A DNA stretch of 64,000 nt from CAADGN01 sp035443945. Its GTDB lineage: Bacteria > Planctomycetota > Phycisphaerae > Phycisphaerales > UBA1924. The notes under the pieces were generated by a model, which was not told the origin of the DNA, ran no database searches, and worked only from the letters and a program-made list of their open reading frames with translations. Below, piece by piece: positions 43,079-53,290 of the stretch. Positions within the stretch are counted from its first letter, which is position 1; each line of letters begins with the position of its first letter. The DNA lies in the NCBI GenBank assembly GCA_035443945.1, contig DAOMNQ010000005.1, positions 13,153 through 77,152 of the forward strand. Reading direction: 5' to 3'. The position numbers were made by a program, and so were the translations under genes.

Positions 43079-44413
43079 ATGCGCATCCTTCACGTCTCAA
43101 CACGGCTGATTCTCGGCGGCTCGCAGGAGAACACCGTGCTCTCGTGCGAGGGGCAGGCGCGGCTGGGGCACGAGGTGCACCTGGCCTTCGGGCCGATCTA
43201 CGGGCCGGAGGGGTCGCTCCTCGGGCGCGTCGAGGCGTTTAACGAGCGGTGCTCGCGCGGCGAGGAGCGGACTGCGTCGGGAGAGGCGTGCCGGCCGATC
43301 TGCATGCACGTCGTGCCGAACCTCGTGCGGGAGGTGCGACCGATCGCCGACGCGCGGTGCTACGGCGAGTTGAAGCGGCTGATCGCTTCGCTGCGGCCGG
43401 ACGTGGTGCACACGCATTCGTCGAAGGCGGGCATCCTGGGGAGAGCGGCGGCACACAGCCAAAGGGCCAAAGGGCCAAAGGGCCAAAGAAGAGTCGGGCA
43501 GGAAGATCGGGAACGTGCGGTCGCTGAGTCTTCCGATTTGGCCATTTGGCCATTTGGCCATATGGCTATTTGCCACACCATCCACGGCCCGCCGTTCATG
43601 CCGGTGGAGGGGTCGCCGGTGCGCAGGGCGAAGGTGCGGATGGCGAACCTGATGTACGTGCTCGCCGAGCGGTACGCCGCGCGACGGTGCGACGCGATTA
43701 TCTCTGTCGCCGACGCGATGACCGCGCTCTTCCTCTCGCACCGGATCGGCCGCCCGGAGCAGTATGTGACGGTGCGGTCGGGGATGGAGGTCGAGTCGTT
43801 CCTGCACGCGCGGCCCGGAGAGACGCGCGAGGAGGTCCGGCGCGAACTCGGCCTCGCGCCGAGCGATTTCGTGGTCGGTACCGTCGCCCGCCTCGCGGAG
43901 CACAAGGGGCACGATGACATCCTCGACGCGCTGGGCGACGACCTGCGCGCGCACGCGGACTGGAAGTTGCTCTGGGTCGGCGACGGGTGGTGGCGGGACC
44001 GGCTGCTGGCGCGCGTTGAGGCGATGGGGCTGCGCGACCGCGTCGTCACGACCGGCCTGGTGCCGCAGGAGCGCGTGCCCGCGATGATGCGGGCGATGGA
44101 CGTGCTGGCGCACCCGTCGTACCGCGAGGGGCTGCCGCGGACGGTGCCGCAGGCGCTGCTGTGCGGCGTCGTGCCCGTGGCGTACGACGTGGACGGGACG
44201 CGGGAAGTCTGCCGCTCGGGCGAGACGGGCGTGCTCGTGCCGCTGCGCGACCTGGGTGCGCTGCGGGCGGGCGTGGTGCGGCTGTACGAGAGCCCCGAGG
44301 AGCGGCGGAGGCTCGCGGAGCGCGGGCGCGAGATGTGCCGCGTGGAGTTCAGCGCGGAACGGATGGTGCGGGATCTGGAGCGCGTGTACCAGAGCGTTCG
44401 GACCGCGCACTGA
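43079..44413 (+). CDS. GT4-like glycosyltransferase with a repeat-derived insert
   Basis: About 444 residues of GT-B fold. The N-terminal half has RILHVSTRLILGGSQENTVL (acceptor side) and DVVHTHSSKAGILGR; the C-terminal half has VVTTGLVPQERVPAMMRAMD and SYREGLPRTVPQALLCGVVP, the donor-sugar site of GT4 enzymes (E-G-x-P and the acidic residue of the E-x7-E motif, here partly altered). Between residues about 127 and 166 the text AAAHSQRAKGPKGQRRVGQE to LAIWPFGHMAIC is unlike any GT4 sequence; it is translated from a palindromic 8-bp repeat element at 43457-43577. The reading frame stays open. Start ATG 43079 lacks a ribosome binding site; 43046 is an alternative. Confidence 0.85.
   Translation: MRILHVSTRLILGGSQENTVLSCEGQARLGHEVHLAFGPIYGPEGSLLGRVEAFNERCSRGEERTASGEACRPICMHVVPNLVREVRPIADARCYGELKRLIASLRPDVVHTHSSKAGILGRAAAHSQRAKGPKGQRRVGQEDRERAVAESSDLAIWPFGHMAICHTIHGPPFMPVEGSPVRRAKVRMANLMYVLAERYAARRCDAIISVADAMTALFLSHRIGRPEQYVTVRSGMEVESFLHARPGETREEVRRELGLAPSDFVVGTVARLAEHKGHDDILDALGDDLRAHADWKLLWVGDGWWRDRLLARVEAMGLRDRVVTTGLVPQERVPAMMRAMDVLAHPSYREGLPRTVPQALLCGVVPVAYDVDGTREVCRSGETGVLVPLRDLGALRAGVVRLYESPEERRRLAERGREMCRVEFSAERMVRDLERVYQSVRTAH
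43457..43577. repeat. Palindromic 8-bp repeat element inside a coding gene
   Basis: The left arm repeats AAAGGGCC (43461-43488) and the right arm repeats TTTGGCCA (43536 to about 43559, decaying after). They are inverted copies with one base different per unit, separated by about 45 bases. The element lies within the glycosyltransferase frame. Confidence 0.85.
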
Positions 44414-44603
44414 GTTTCCGCGGTGACCGATCGCGCCATGGCCCACCAGGGTCCGGGAACAATCTTGAGCGCCTCGGCGCGGCCGAAGGCACTTGAACGG
44501 TTGCCGGGGCGGCCGCCGTCACGCCGGCGCGAGTCCCCTCGGGGAACTCGAGTTATGTGCCGCTTCCATCCGGTCGATAGATGCGGGTTAGGGAGGTGTT
44601 GCC

Positions 44604-45758
44604 ATGCTCAAGGGCGTCCAGACATCGTTCCGGCTTGCGCGCTTCGACTCGGGGCGAGGCTGGGCGACGCCGCTGCCGAAGGAACTCGACAGCCCCTCGA
44701 CGCTCGTGCTGGCGTTCGGCGGCTCGGCGTTGCGCGACGATCCCGCGCCGATCACGCAGGTCGCGGAGGGCTTCCCCGACAGTCACGTGCTCGGATGCTC
44801 GACGAGCGGGGAGATCCACGGCGCGGAACTGCACGACAAGGGGCTTTCCGTCGCGGCGTTCCGCTTCAGCCGGGCGAAGGTGCGCAGCGCGTCCGCGCCG
44901 GTGCGCTCGGCGGAGGACTCGTGCCGCGCCGGTGAACTGCTCGGCGAGCAACTCGACGCGCCGGACCTGGCGGCGGTGCTGGTGTATTCCGACGGGCTGA
45001 GCGTGAACGGGACGGAACTGGCGAGCGGGATCAACAGCGTGCTGCGCGGCCGCGCCGTCGTCACCGGCGGGCTGGCCGGCGACGGGACCGCCTTCAAGCG
45101 AACCTGGGTCGTGCGAAACGGCGAGCCGCGCGACGGGTTCATCGTGGCCGCGGGGCTGTACGGCGAGTCCGTGCGCGTGGGCCACGGCTCGATGGGCGGG
45201 TGGGATTCGTTCGGCCCGGAGCGCTTGGTCACGCGCTCGAAGGGCAACGTGCTGCACGAGTTGGACGGCAAGCCCGCGCTCTCGCTGTACAAGACGTACC
45301 TCGGGGACCGGGCCCGCGGACTGCCGGCGACCGGGCTGCTCTTCCCGCTCGCGCTGCGATCAAACCCGCAGGACCCGAAGGTTCTGGTGCGGACGCTGCT
45401 GGCTGTGGACGAGAAGGACCAGTCGATGACCTTCGCGGGCGACATCCCCCAGGGGTCGTGCGCCCAGTTGATGCGGGCGAACATCGACCGGCTGATCTCA
45501 GGGGCCGGCTCGGCGGCTTCGCTGACCGGCGCGCTGGAACGGAAGGCGCCGTGCCTGGCCGTCGCCGTGAGTTGCGTGGGTCGCCGGCTGGTGCTCGGCG
45601 AGCGGACCGAGGAGGAACTGGAGGCCGTGCACGACGCGCTGCCCGAAGGCAGCGGGATGATCGGCTTCTACTCCTACGGCGAGATCAGCCCGTACGTCTC
45701 CGGTTCGTGCGACCTGCACAACCAAACCATGACACTCACGACGATCAGCGAGGAGTGA
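44604..45758 (+). CDS. FIST-domain sensor protein
   Basis: A protein of 384 residues made of FIST N and FIST C domains: HVLGCSTSGEIHGAELHD and, near the end, GMIGFYSYGEISPYV are typical. FIST domains are thought to sense small molecules, perhaps amino acids, and often sit beside signalling proteins. GGGAGG lies 8 bases before the ATG. The hybrid histidine kinase gene starts 22 bases after its stop, so the two are likely a sensor/kinase pair in one operon. No signal peptide, so sensing is cytoplasmic. Confidence 0.9.
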   Translation: MLKGVQTSFRLARFDSGRGWATPLPKELDSPSTLVLAFGGSALRDDPAPITQVAEGFPDSHVLGCSTSGEIHGAELHDKGLSVAAFRFSRAKVRSASAPVRSAEDSCRAGELLGEQLDAPDLAAVLVYSDGLSVNGTELASGINSVLRGRAVVTGGLAGDGTAFKRTWVVRNGEPRDGFIVAAGLYGESVRVGHGSMGGWDSFGPERLVTRSKGNVLHELDGKPALSLYKTYLGDRARGLPATGLLFPLALRSNPQDPKVLVRTLLAVDEKDQSMTFAGDIPQGSCAQLMRANIDRLISGAGSAASLTGALERKAPCLAVAVSCVGRRLVLGERTEEELEAVHDALPEGSGMIGFYSYGEISPYVSGSCDLHNQTMTLTTISEE

Positions 45759-45780
45759 CCGCCACGCGCGAGGGTCCGTC

Positions 45781-47127
45781 ATGAATCCCGTCCTTGTCCG
45801 CCAACTCAAGCGCCTCGGCGCATCGGCGGACAGCCTCCCCGACGCGACCACCTGGCGCGCGCTGCTGGACCGCGTGAGCGCGGCGTACGACCAGGCCGAC
45901 GAGGACCGGTACACGCTCGAACGGGCGATGGCGGTCTCGTCGGAGGAACTGCGCGAGGCGATGCAGGGGGCGCTCGCGGCCTCGCGGGCCAAGTCGCTCT
46001 TCCTCGCGAACGTCAGCCACGAGATCCGCACGCCCATGACGGCGATCGTCGGGTACACGGACATGCTGGCGGACCCCGAGTTCCCGAGCAGGGCGGAGGC
46101 CATCGAGGGCATCCGCCGCAACGCCGACCACCTGCTCGGCGTGATCAACGACATCCTCGACCTCTCGCGGATCGAGGACGGCAAGATGACCGTCGAGAAT
46201 CGCCCCTTCTCCCCGTGGCAGATCGTGCGCGAGTCGGTCGAGTTGCTGCGCCCCAAGGCGGAGGAAAAGCGGCTCGCCGTGGTGGTGGAAACGGACGGCA
46301 CGACGCCCGAGCGCGTAATGGCCGACCCGCTGCGGCTCAAGCAGATCGTCATCAACCTCGTCGGCAACGCGATCAAGTTCACGCAGCACGGTCGGGTGCG
46401 CGTGGCGCTGGGTTTGGAGCGGGCACCGACGCCCAGGCTCATGATCACCGTTGAGGACACCGGCATCGGCATGGCGGCAGACCAGGTCGACCGGCTCTTC
46501 ACGCTCTTCGTGCAGGCGGACGAATCCATGGCGCGCCGCTTCGGCGGGAGCGGGCTTGGACTCTCCATCTCGCGCGCGCTGGCCCGCCTCATGGGCGGCG
46601 ACATCACGATCCGCTCGTCCCTCGGCGAAGGCTCGGTGTTCACGCTCTCGATCCCGCTCGGACAGGCCGAGGAAGCCGACCCGGGCACGCCCGCGGGGGC
46701 AGAAGACGCGGAACCGGCCGACCGCGCCCCTCTGGCAGGGCGGCGCATCCTCCTGGTCGAGGACGGCCCCGACAACCAGCGGATCATCGAGCACCACCTG
46801 CGCCGAGCGGGCGCGGAAGTGGCCGTGGCGTCGAACGGCCAGGTCGCGCTCGGCATCGTGGCGTCCGCCGCCCACGCCTTCGACCTCATCCTCATGGACA
46901 TGCAGATGCCGGTCATGGACGGATACACGGCGACCGGAGTCTTGCGCTCGCGCGGTCTGCGAACGCCGATCATCGCCCTGACCGCGCACGCCATGGAGGG
47001 CGAACGGCAGCGGTGCCTCGACGCCGGGTGCGACGGGTATCTGACCAAGCCGATCACACGCGACGACCTGGTCTCCGCCGTGACCGCGTTCATCAGCGAA
47101 GGCACGCCCGAACGACGCGCCGCGTAG
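45781..47127 (+). CDS. Hybrid histidine kinase with receiver domain
   Basis: A protein of 448 residues with no membrane segment. A helical N-terminus of about 60 residues is followed by HisKA with His80 in NVSHEIRTPM, HATPase with NLVGNAIKFTQ, DTGIGM and GGSGLGLSIS, and a C-terminal REC domain with phospho-acceptor Asp373 in LILMDMQMPVMDG and the Lys in YLTKPI. Lacking its own sensor domain, it probably takes input from the FIST protein encoded just upstream. Output partner unknown; no HPt or DNA-binding regulator is adjacent. Confidence 0.93.
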   Translation: MNPVLVRQLKRLGASADSLPDATTWRALLDRVSAAYDQADEDRYTLERAMAVSSEELREAMQGALAASRAKSLFLANVSHEIRTPMTAIVGYTDMLADPEFPSRAEAIEGIRRNADHLLGVINDILDLSRIEDGKMTVENRPFSPWQIVRESVELLRPKAEEKRLAVVVETDGTTPERVMADPLRLKQIVINLVGNAIKFTQHGRVRVALGLERAPTPRLMITVEDTGIGMAADQVDRLFTLFVQADESMARRFGGSGLGLSISRALARLMGGDITIRSSLGEGSVFTLSIPLGQAEEADPGTPAGAEDAEPADRAPLAGRRILLVEDGPDNQRIIEHHLRRAGAEVAVASNGQVALGIVASAAHAFDLILMDMQMPVMDGYTATGVLRSRGLRTPIIALTAHAMEGERQRCLDAGCDGYLTKPITRDDLVSAVTAFISEGTPERRAA

Positions 47128-47139
47128 ACACGGACGAAC

Positions 47140-48384
<1,245 letters not shown>

Positions 48385-48392
48385 GGGGAAGT

Positions 48393-49730
48393 CTATTCGG
48401 GCCGGGCGCGCGGGCCGCCGGCCTTGCGTTCGGCGCGGCGTGCGGCCCGGACGCCCGCGGTTTCGTCAACGCGGAGCGTAAGGACCAGGCCGACGACGAA
48501 GAAGGCCGTGAGGGCGATCATGGCGGGCACGTCGCCGAGCCAGGCCTTCATCTGGCCGAATGTGAGGACGCCGACGACGCCAGCGAGTTTGTAGGTCATG
48601 CCCCAGAGGCCGAAGAACTCCGCGCTCTTCTGGACGGGGGTGAAGCGTCCGACGAGGGACCGGCTGCTGGTGCCGATGCCCCCGAGGCCGAAGCCGACGC
48701 CGTTGCCCACGAGCCAGAAGAGCCACTCGGGCGGGTCGCTCGCGGCGGTGAGGGCGAGCATGCCCGCGGCGGTGGCGATCCAGACGCCGAGCGAGATGAG
48801 CACCATCGTGCGCGCGCCGATGCGGTCCTGCACCATCGCCGTGGCGACCGAGGCGACGCCCGCTGTCACGGTGAGTTGCAGGGCGAAGAGGACGAGTTTG
48901 ACCTCGGTGAAGCCGAAGTCGTTGGCGATGATGCCGGCGAAGTAGATGATCGTCTGCACCCCGAAGCCGTAGACGAAGAACGCGGTCAGGAAGCGGGCGA
49001 GTTGGGAGAAGAGGCGGGCGTCGGCGAGCGTGTCGCGGATGCGCCGCACGGCCATGCCCAGCAGGTCCGAGAGCGGGCCGGGGTCGGCGGCGGGGGGGCG
49101 CTCGCGGAGGATGAGGATGGCGGGGATCATGCCGAGGGCGAACCAGACGCCCGCGAAGAGGAAGAGGGCGGACCACCGCGTCTTGTCGAGCCCGAAGAGG
49201 GCGATCGCGCCCGCGCTGATGACGAGCAGGACGAGCGCGCCGGCGTAGCCCATCGCCCAGCCCGTCGCCGAAACGCGCCCGATGTTGCGCGGCGTGGCGA
49301 CCTCGGGAAGGAAACTCGCAAGGAAGTTCTCGCCGAGTTGGTAGAGCACGTTGGCGCAGAAGAAGAGCGCGGCGGCGAGGAGGACCGTGCCCGGGCCGGT
49401 CGCGGCCAGACCCGCCGTGAAGGCCGCGGCCAGCACGCCCGTGAGGATGAGCAGACGCTTCTTCCATCCGCGCCCGTCGGCGATCGCGCCGATAAAGGGC
49501 GAGACGGCGACGACGAGCAGCAGGCTGCCCGAGCCGAGCACGGACCAGAGGGCCTCGGCCCGGCGCGGGTCGGGTGAGATGACCTCGCGGAAGTACACGG
49601 GGAAGAGCAGGGTGATGATGATGAGCGTGAAGGACTGGTTGGCGAGGTCGTACATCCCCCAGGCCCAGACCTCGCGGGGATTGGGCAGGCCGCGGAAGGG
49701 GTTGAGGCGTGAGAGGATGGCGCTGGGCAC
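48393..49730 (-). CDS. MFS transporter of the UMF1/Atg22-like family
   Basis: A protein of 445 residues with about 12 membrane segments. EVWAWGMYDLANQSFTLIII at the N-terminus is the UMF1 signature, followed by SPFIGAIADGRGWKKRLLIL and GENFLASFLPEVATPRNIGR. The substrate is not known for this bacterial family. It starts at GTG 49730 and is followed closely by trpB on the same strand. Confidence 0.88.
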   Translation of the reverse strand: MPSAILSRLNPFRGLPNPREVWAWGMYDLANQSFTLIIITLLFPVYFREVISPDPRRAEALWSVLGSGSLLLVVAVSPFIGAIADGRGWKKRLLILTGVLAAAFTAGLAATGPGTVLLAAALFFCANVLYQLGENFLASFLPEVATPRNIGRVSATGWAMGYAGALVLLVISAGAIALFGLDKTRWSALFLFAGVWFALGMIPAILILRERPPAADPGPLSDLLGMAVRRIRDTLADARLFSQLARFLTAFFVYGFGVQTIIYFAGIIANDFGFTEVKLVLFALQLTVTAGVASVATAMVQDRIGARTMVLISLGVWIATAAGMLALTAASDPPEWLFWLVGNGVGFGLGGIGTSSRSLVGRFTPVQKSAEFFGLWGMTYKLAGVVGVLTFGQMKAWLGDVPAMIALTAFFVVGLVLTLRVDETAGVRAARRAERKAGGPRARPE

Positions 49731-49752
49731 GCGCGGAGCGTAGCGTGGCCGG

Positions 49753-51447
49753 CTACATCGCGCTCTCGCTGGCGTACCAGTCGAGGAAGAGCGTCAGGTC
49801 CTCGGCGTCGACGGCCCAGTCGAGGTTCAGGTCGGCCTGCGGGTCCTTGGCGTCGAAGGCGGCGAGGAAGAGGGTGGTGTCCGCCTCGTCCACATTGCCG
49901 TCACCGTTGAAGTCGAGCAGGAAGCCTTCGCACGGGTTGACGTTGATGCGGTGGAGGTAGCGGGTGTGCGGGCCGTGCTCGGGGTCGGCCATGTCGCGCG
50001 CGATGTACGCGGCGTAGAGCGTGTTGCCGTCCGCCGAGACGGACAGGTTGTGGTAGTCGCCGAGGAAGCCGGTCGGCAGGTTGTCCACGCGGAAGGACTC
50101 CGGCGTGAGTCGCCACTGCTGGACGATCGGGTTCGCGGTGCCGAAGCCCATGATGCGGGCGTAGTAGACGTCCACCCACTCCTCGGCGTCGGTGAGATCG
50201 GGATCGTGGCGGTTGTCGTAGAACATGAGGTTGACGCCGCCGCAGGCGTCGATGGCGATGGCGGGGACGAACTGGTCCGGGCCGTGGGTGTCGGCCGTGA
50301 GGCCGAGGAGAGAGTCGGTCACTTGCAAGAACGTTTGCTGTCCGACCGGGAAAGACTGGCCACGATCTGTGCTGCGACTGAGGATCAGGTCTGTGTTGGT
50401 GCTGCCCGCGCTGCTCTTGGCATAGAAGGCGACGTACACGTCGTCGATCGCCGCCCAGCGGTCAACGGCGATGGACGGTGCGTTCTTGCGCCTGTCGGCG
50501 AGGTAGGGCGTGTCGCCGCACGGCGTCCCTCCGCACCCGGCCTGAGGGCACGTGTTCTGGCAGTCGTTGTTCACTGTCGTCGGCGCGACGACCGTGCCAG
50601 GGGCTACCAGGATGAACGGCTCCGTGGGATAGTCCGGCCGCCAGTCAACGCCGTCGTCGGAATAGACGGCGTACGGCTTGCCATCGTTGTAGAGCCAGTT
50701 TGGTCCGGACTTCTCGTCTCCCATGACAACCACGACGCGCCCCGTCGAGAGCACCACCGGGCCGGCGCCCCAGCCGCGGAAATGGCACAGCGAGCCGGAA
50801 CCCGGCACAGGCTCGACGACGTGCTCGTTCCACGTCCAAGAGCCGGGTCCAAGGTGCGCGTTCTCGGAGAGCGCGGACTTGTGCTGGTGGAAGTTATTGC
50901 ACCCGCCGTCCTGGCCTTTCTGCCGCACCACGTAGTGCCGGATCGTGGTCGGCGTGCCGGGCTTCACACCGACGGCGATCCCCGGTTTGTCCTGCAAGCC
51001 CGAGGTGGCAATGAGCGCCTGGTCGCCGCTCTGGATGCTCAACGCCCCTGCATTCTTCCAGCCAACCACCGTGCCCGACGGGTCGCCGGCATGGACGCCG
51101 GTGAACCAGACCGTGCCGTCGGTCGGGTGCGGCGCGGCGTAAACATCCAGACTTCCGAGCACTGTTCTCCCGAGCGCGATGCTCTGTCCCCACAGAATCG
51201 TCGCGTACGAGAAGCCCGCGCCTGGCAGTGTGTCGCACGACATCACGAGCGCTTCGTTGCTGTTCGTCTGGCTGACCGCGACGGAGCACTCGAACCATTC
51301 CTGGCCGACGGGCGTGAGTTTGAACCCGGGACTGACGACAATCGGCGCCTGGCCCAAAGCCACCCCACCCAGCGGTGCGACTGCCAAGGCGAGACCCAGT
51401 AGGCACAGCGACGGCGTGGAGCGAAGGAAGTGACGTGAACACACCAT
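49753..51447 (-). CDS. Secreted BNR/sialidase-like repeat protein with dockerin-like tail
   Basis: A protein of 564 residues. After a signal peptide (cleavage near GVALG-QAPIVV) come beta-propeller-like repeats with BNR-type text (LILSRSTDRGQSFPVGQQTF, YAVYSDDGVDWRPDYPTEPF). The C-terminus has two dockerin-like loops (LDFNGDGNVDEADTTLFLAA, ADLNLDWAVDAEDLTLFLDW). ATG 51447 has GGGAGG 8 bases upstream. Enzymatic residues of sialidases are not evident, so it may bind rather than cut a polymer. Confidence 0.82.
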   Translation of the reverse strand: MVCSRHFLRSTPSLCLLGLALAVAPLGGVALGQAPIVVSPGFKLTPVGQEWFECSVAVSQTNSNEALVMSCDTLPGAGFSYATILWGQSIALGRTVLGSLDVYAAPHPTDGTVWFTGVHAGDPSGTVVGWKNAGALSIQSGDQALIATSGLQDKPGIAVGVKPGTPTTIRHYVVRQKGQDGGCNNFHQHKSALSENAHLGPGSWTWNEHVVEPVPGSGSLCHFRGWGAGPVVLSTGRVVVVMGDEKSGPNWLYNDGKPYAVYSDDGVDWRPDYPTEPFILVAPGTVVAPTTVNNDCQNTCPQAGCGGTPCGDTPYLADRRKNAPSIAVDRWAAIDDVYVAFYAKSSAGSTNTDLILSRSTDRGQSFPVGQQTFLQVTDSLLGLTADTHGPDQFVPAIAIDACGGVNLMFYDNRHDPDLTDAEEWVDVYYARIMGFGTANPIVQQWRLTPESFRVDNLPTGFLGDYHNLSVSADGNTLYAAYIARDMADPEHGPHTRYLHRINVNPCEGFLLDFNGDGNVDEADTTLFLAAFDAKDPQADLNLDWAVDAEDLTLFLDWYASESAM

Positions 51448-51704
51448 GGAGCAACCTCCCGACAAAGGCTCACTCCGGCTGCCAATCTACCGCTGAACAG
51501 CCCGCTACGCAAGTCCAAGCAACAGACAAGCGACACTCTGCCGAACAGAGTACAAATGAAGGTACGCCTTCCATTGTGCGAACGCCGCCCATGCCTGGAT
51601 CCCGTACCGACGCGGCTGGCGGAGAGGGAATCCTGAAATCTGGCTTTGCACACAGCACGACAACAGCCTTGATTCCGAGGGTTCTGTTCGGTACATTTGG
51701 TGAC

Positions 51705-52829
51705 ATGTGTGCCGATACAGCGGGGAGACGTTCGTCCGGTGTGCCCCGGCGATGGATGCCGTGCGCCGGCCTGCTCGCGGCGTTGGCGGGACACGCGGAG
51801 GCCCAGGAGTGGACGTGGCAGTCCATCGACATTCACCCGCCGGGTGTGTATCTATCTGAGGCGTACGGCATCGACGATCGTGTGGCAGGCGGGTGGCTCT
51901 ACGTCGGGGAAGATCCCGACGTCAAGGGGCCGGCGCTCTGGCGTGCATCGACATTCGACCTGACGCTTCTGCTTCCCCCCGACTGGCTGGATGGATGGGT
52001 CTACGGCGCGAGCGGTGGTTCGCAGGTCGGAATGGTCTACAAGCAGAACGCTTCTGCCCCAGCGTTGTGGTTCGGCAGCGCGGAGAGTTTCGTCGATCTC
52101 AGCCCGGGCGGGGCGTACTACGGCGGATCATCGTGGGACATAGAAGGGTCGCAGCAGGTCGGCGGGATCGGCTTCGCCGGCAACACGCGCGCCGCCTTGT
52201 GGTTCGACGGAGACCCGGACACCTTCGTGGACCTTCATCCGGCGGGCGCACTGTGGTCCGAAGCGCTCGCCACGGACGGCGTCTGGCAGGCGGGGCGTGT
52301 CCGATTGACGGGATGGTCGGAGTTCCCGACCGCCGCGCAGTGGAAAGGCAGCCCCAACTCTTTCGTCAACATGCACCCTCCGGTCGCCAACGACTCCCAG
52401 ATCAACGGCATGGCCCCCGGCGTGCAAGTGGGCAAGGCCTTGATCGAAGGCATCCTCCGCGACCACGCCATCCTCTGGCACGACACGCCCGAGAGTTGGA
52501 TCGACATGCACCCGCCGCAGCACGACGGCAAGCACTCGTACCTCTACGCAACCACCGGCACAATGCACGTCGGGCGATCCAACGGGCGCGCCGGCTACTG
52601 GCTCGGCGACGACCCCGCCAGTTTCTACGACCTGCACGTGCACGCGCCGCCGGGCGCGCTCGGCTCGGGCGCGTACGACGTCGCGATGCACAACGGCAAG
52701 GTCTACATCGCCGGGTACGCCATGTTCGACACGCGGCCACACGCGGTCGTGTGGATCGGTACGCCGATCGCCGAGGGCGGGTCGCCGGCTGAGCGCACGC
52801 CGTCAAAGGCGACGCGCTGGCCGCCGTGA
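51705..52829 (+). CDS. Secreted protein built of W-(F/W)-D-L-H-P repeats
   Basis: A protein of 374 residues with a signal peptide (cleavage near GHAEAQ-EWTW). A motif recurs about six times: APALWFGSAESFVDLSPGGA, RAALWFDGDPDTFVDLHPAG, AAQWKGSPNSFVNMHPPVAN, AILWHDTPESWIDMHPPQHD and AGYWLGDDPASFYDLHVHAP, each spaced about 45-60 residues. The pattern resembles blades of a beta-propeller. Start ATG 51705 has no clear ribosome binding site. The last residues (SKATRWPP) and stop come from a sequence duplicated at 52921-52966. No family recognised. Confidence 0.8.
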   Translation: MCADTAGRRSSGVPRRWMPCAGLLAALAGHAEAQEWTWQSIDIHPPGVYLSEAYGIDDRVAGGWLYVGEDPDVKGPALWRASTFDLTLLLPPDWLDGWVYGASGGSQVGMVYKQNASAPALWFGSAESFVDLSPGGAYYGGSSWDIEGSQQVGGIGFAGNTRAALWFDGDPDTFVDLHPAGALWSEALATDGVWQAGRVRLTGWSEFPTAAQWKGSPNSFVNMHPPVANDSQINGMAPGVQVGKALIEGILRDHAILWHDTPESWIDMHPPQHDGKHSYLYATTGTMHVGRSNGRAGYWLGDDPASFYDLHVHAPPGALGSGAYDVAMHNGKVYIAGYAMFDTRPHAVVWIGTPIAEGGSPAERTPSKATRWPP

Positions 52830-52966
52830 GGGTGCGGGGAAGGCTCATACTGAACGTGGGAGGTCCTTGCGCGGTGGCAGGGGTGGGAGCGGCCGAGCCG
52901 CCACGGAGTGGCGGGGTACCCAAGGCGATCCGCTGGCCGCCGTGAGGCGCGCGGAAGGCTCACTCT
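52805..52966. repeat. Direct duplication flanking a hairpin
   Basis: 52805-52850 and 52921-52966 are alike over about 45 bases (AAGGCGA..CGCTGGCCGCCGTGAGG...AAGGCTCA), with a few changes and one indel. The left copy holds the stop of the repeat-protein gene and the right copy the stop of the HPr gene. The dispersed hairpin lies between them. Confidence 0.75.
52896..52921 (-). repeat. Dispersed hairpin repeat, copy 4
   Basis: Same core as at 1219-1245, in opposite orientation: CCGCCACGGAGTGGCGG followed by GGTACCC. It lies between convergent genes, and its right edge touches the duplicated segment that ends in the HPr stop codon. Confidence 0.8.
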
Positions 52967-53235
52967 TCCTCGAACCCGGACGCGACGAGGTCGCTGAGGG
53001 CCTTGCAGGCCTGTTCGGCGTCGTCGCCTTCGGCGGTGACTTCGAGTTTGGTGCCCTTGGTGGCCGCCAGCATCATCATCTGCATGATGGACTTGCCGTC
53101 GACCTCCTGGTCGCCCTTGCGGACGCGGACGGCGGCCTTGAAGGCGGAGGCGGCGTCGACGAAGGACATCGCGGGGCGCGCGTGCAGCCCGAGGCGGTTG
53201 ACGATCGTGACCGTGACTGTGCAGCGGTTCGGCAC
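52960..53235 (-). CDS. HPr-family phosphocarrier
   Basis: A protein of 91 residues. The active-site loop is NRLGLHARPAMSF with His18, phosphorylated by Enzyme I, and the regulatory Ser49 lies in DGKSIMQMMMLAATKGT. No ATG is available, so GTG 53235 is the likely start. It follows the PtsN-like gene by 55 bases; with hpf and ptsN it forms the regulatory nitrogen-PTS-like cluster found near rpoN in many bacteria. Enzyme I and rpoN are not in the window. I would call it HPr or NPr. Confidence 0.93.
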   Translation of the reverse strand: MPNRCTVTVTIVNRLGLHARPAMSFVDAASAFKAAVRVRKGDQEVDGKSIMQMMMLAATKGTKLEVTAEGDDAEQACKALSDLVASGFEEE

Positions 53236-53290
53236 ACCCGACCCCCCGCGCCCGCGGAGCGGCGCAGGCTCCCGCGCGGCGCGCTGTTGA

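Noticed and set aside
44414..44603. Riboswitch upstream of the FIST gene
   Set aside because: The 190-base leader shows no recognisable aptamer core or terminator/antiterminator pair.
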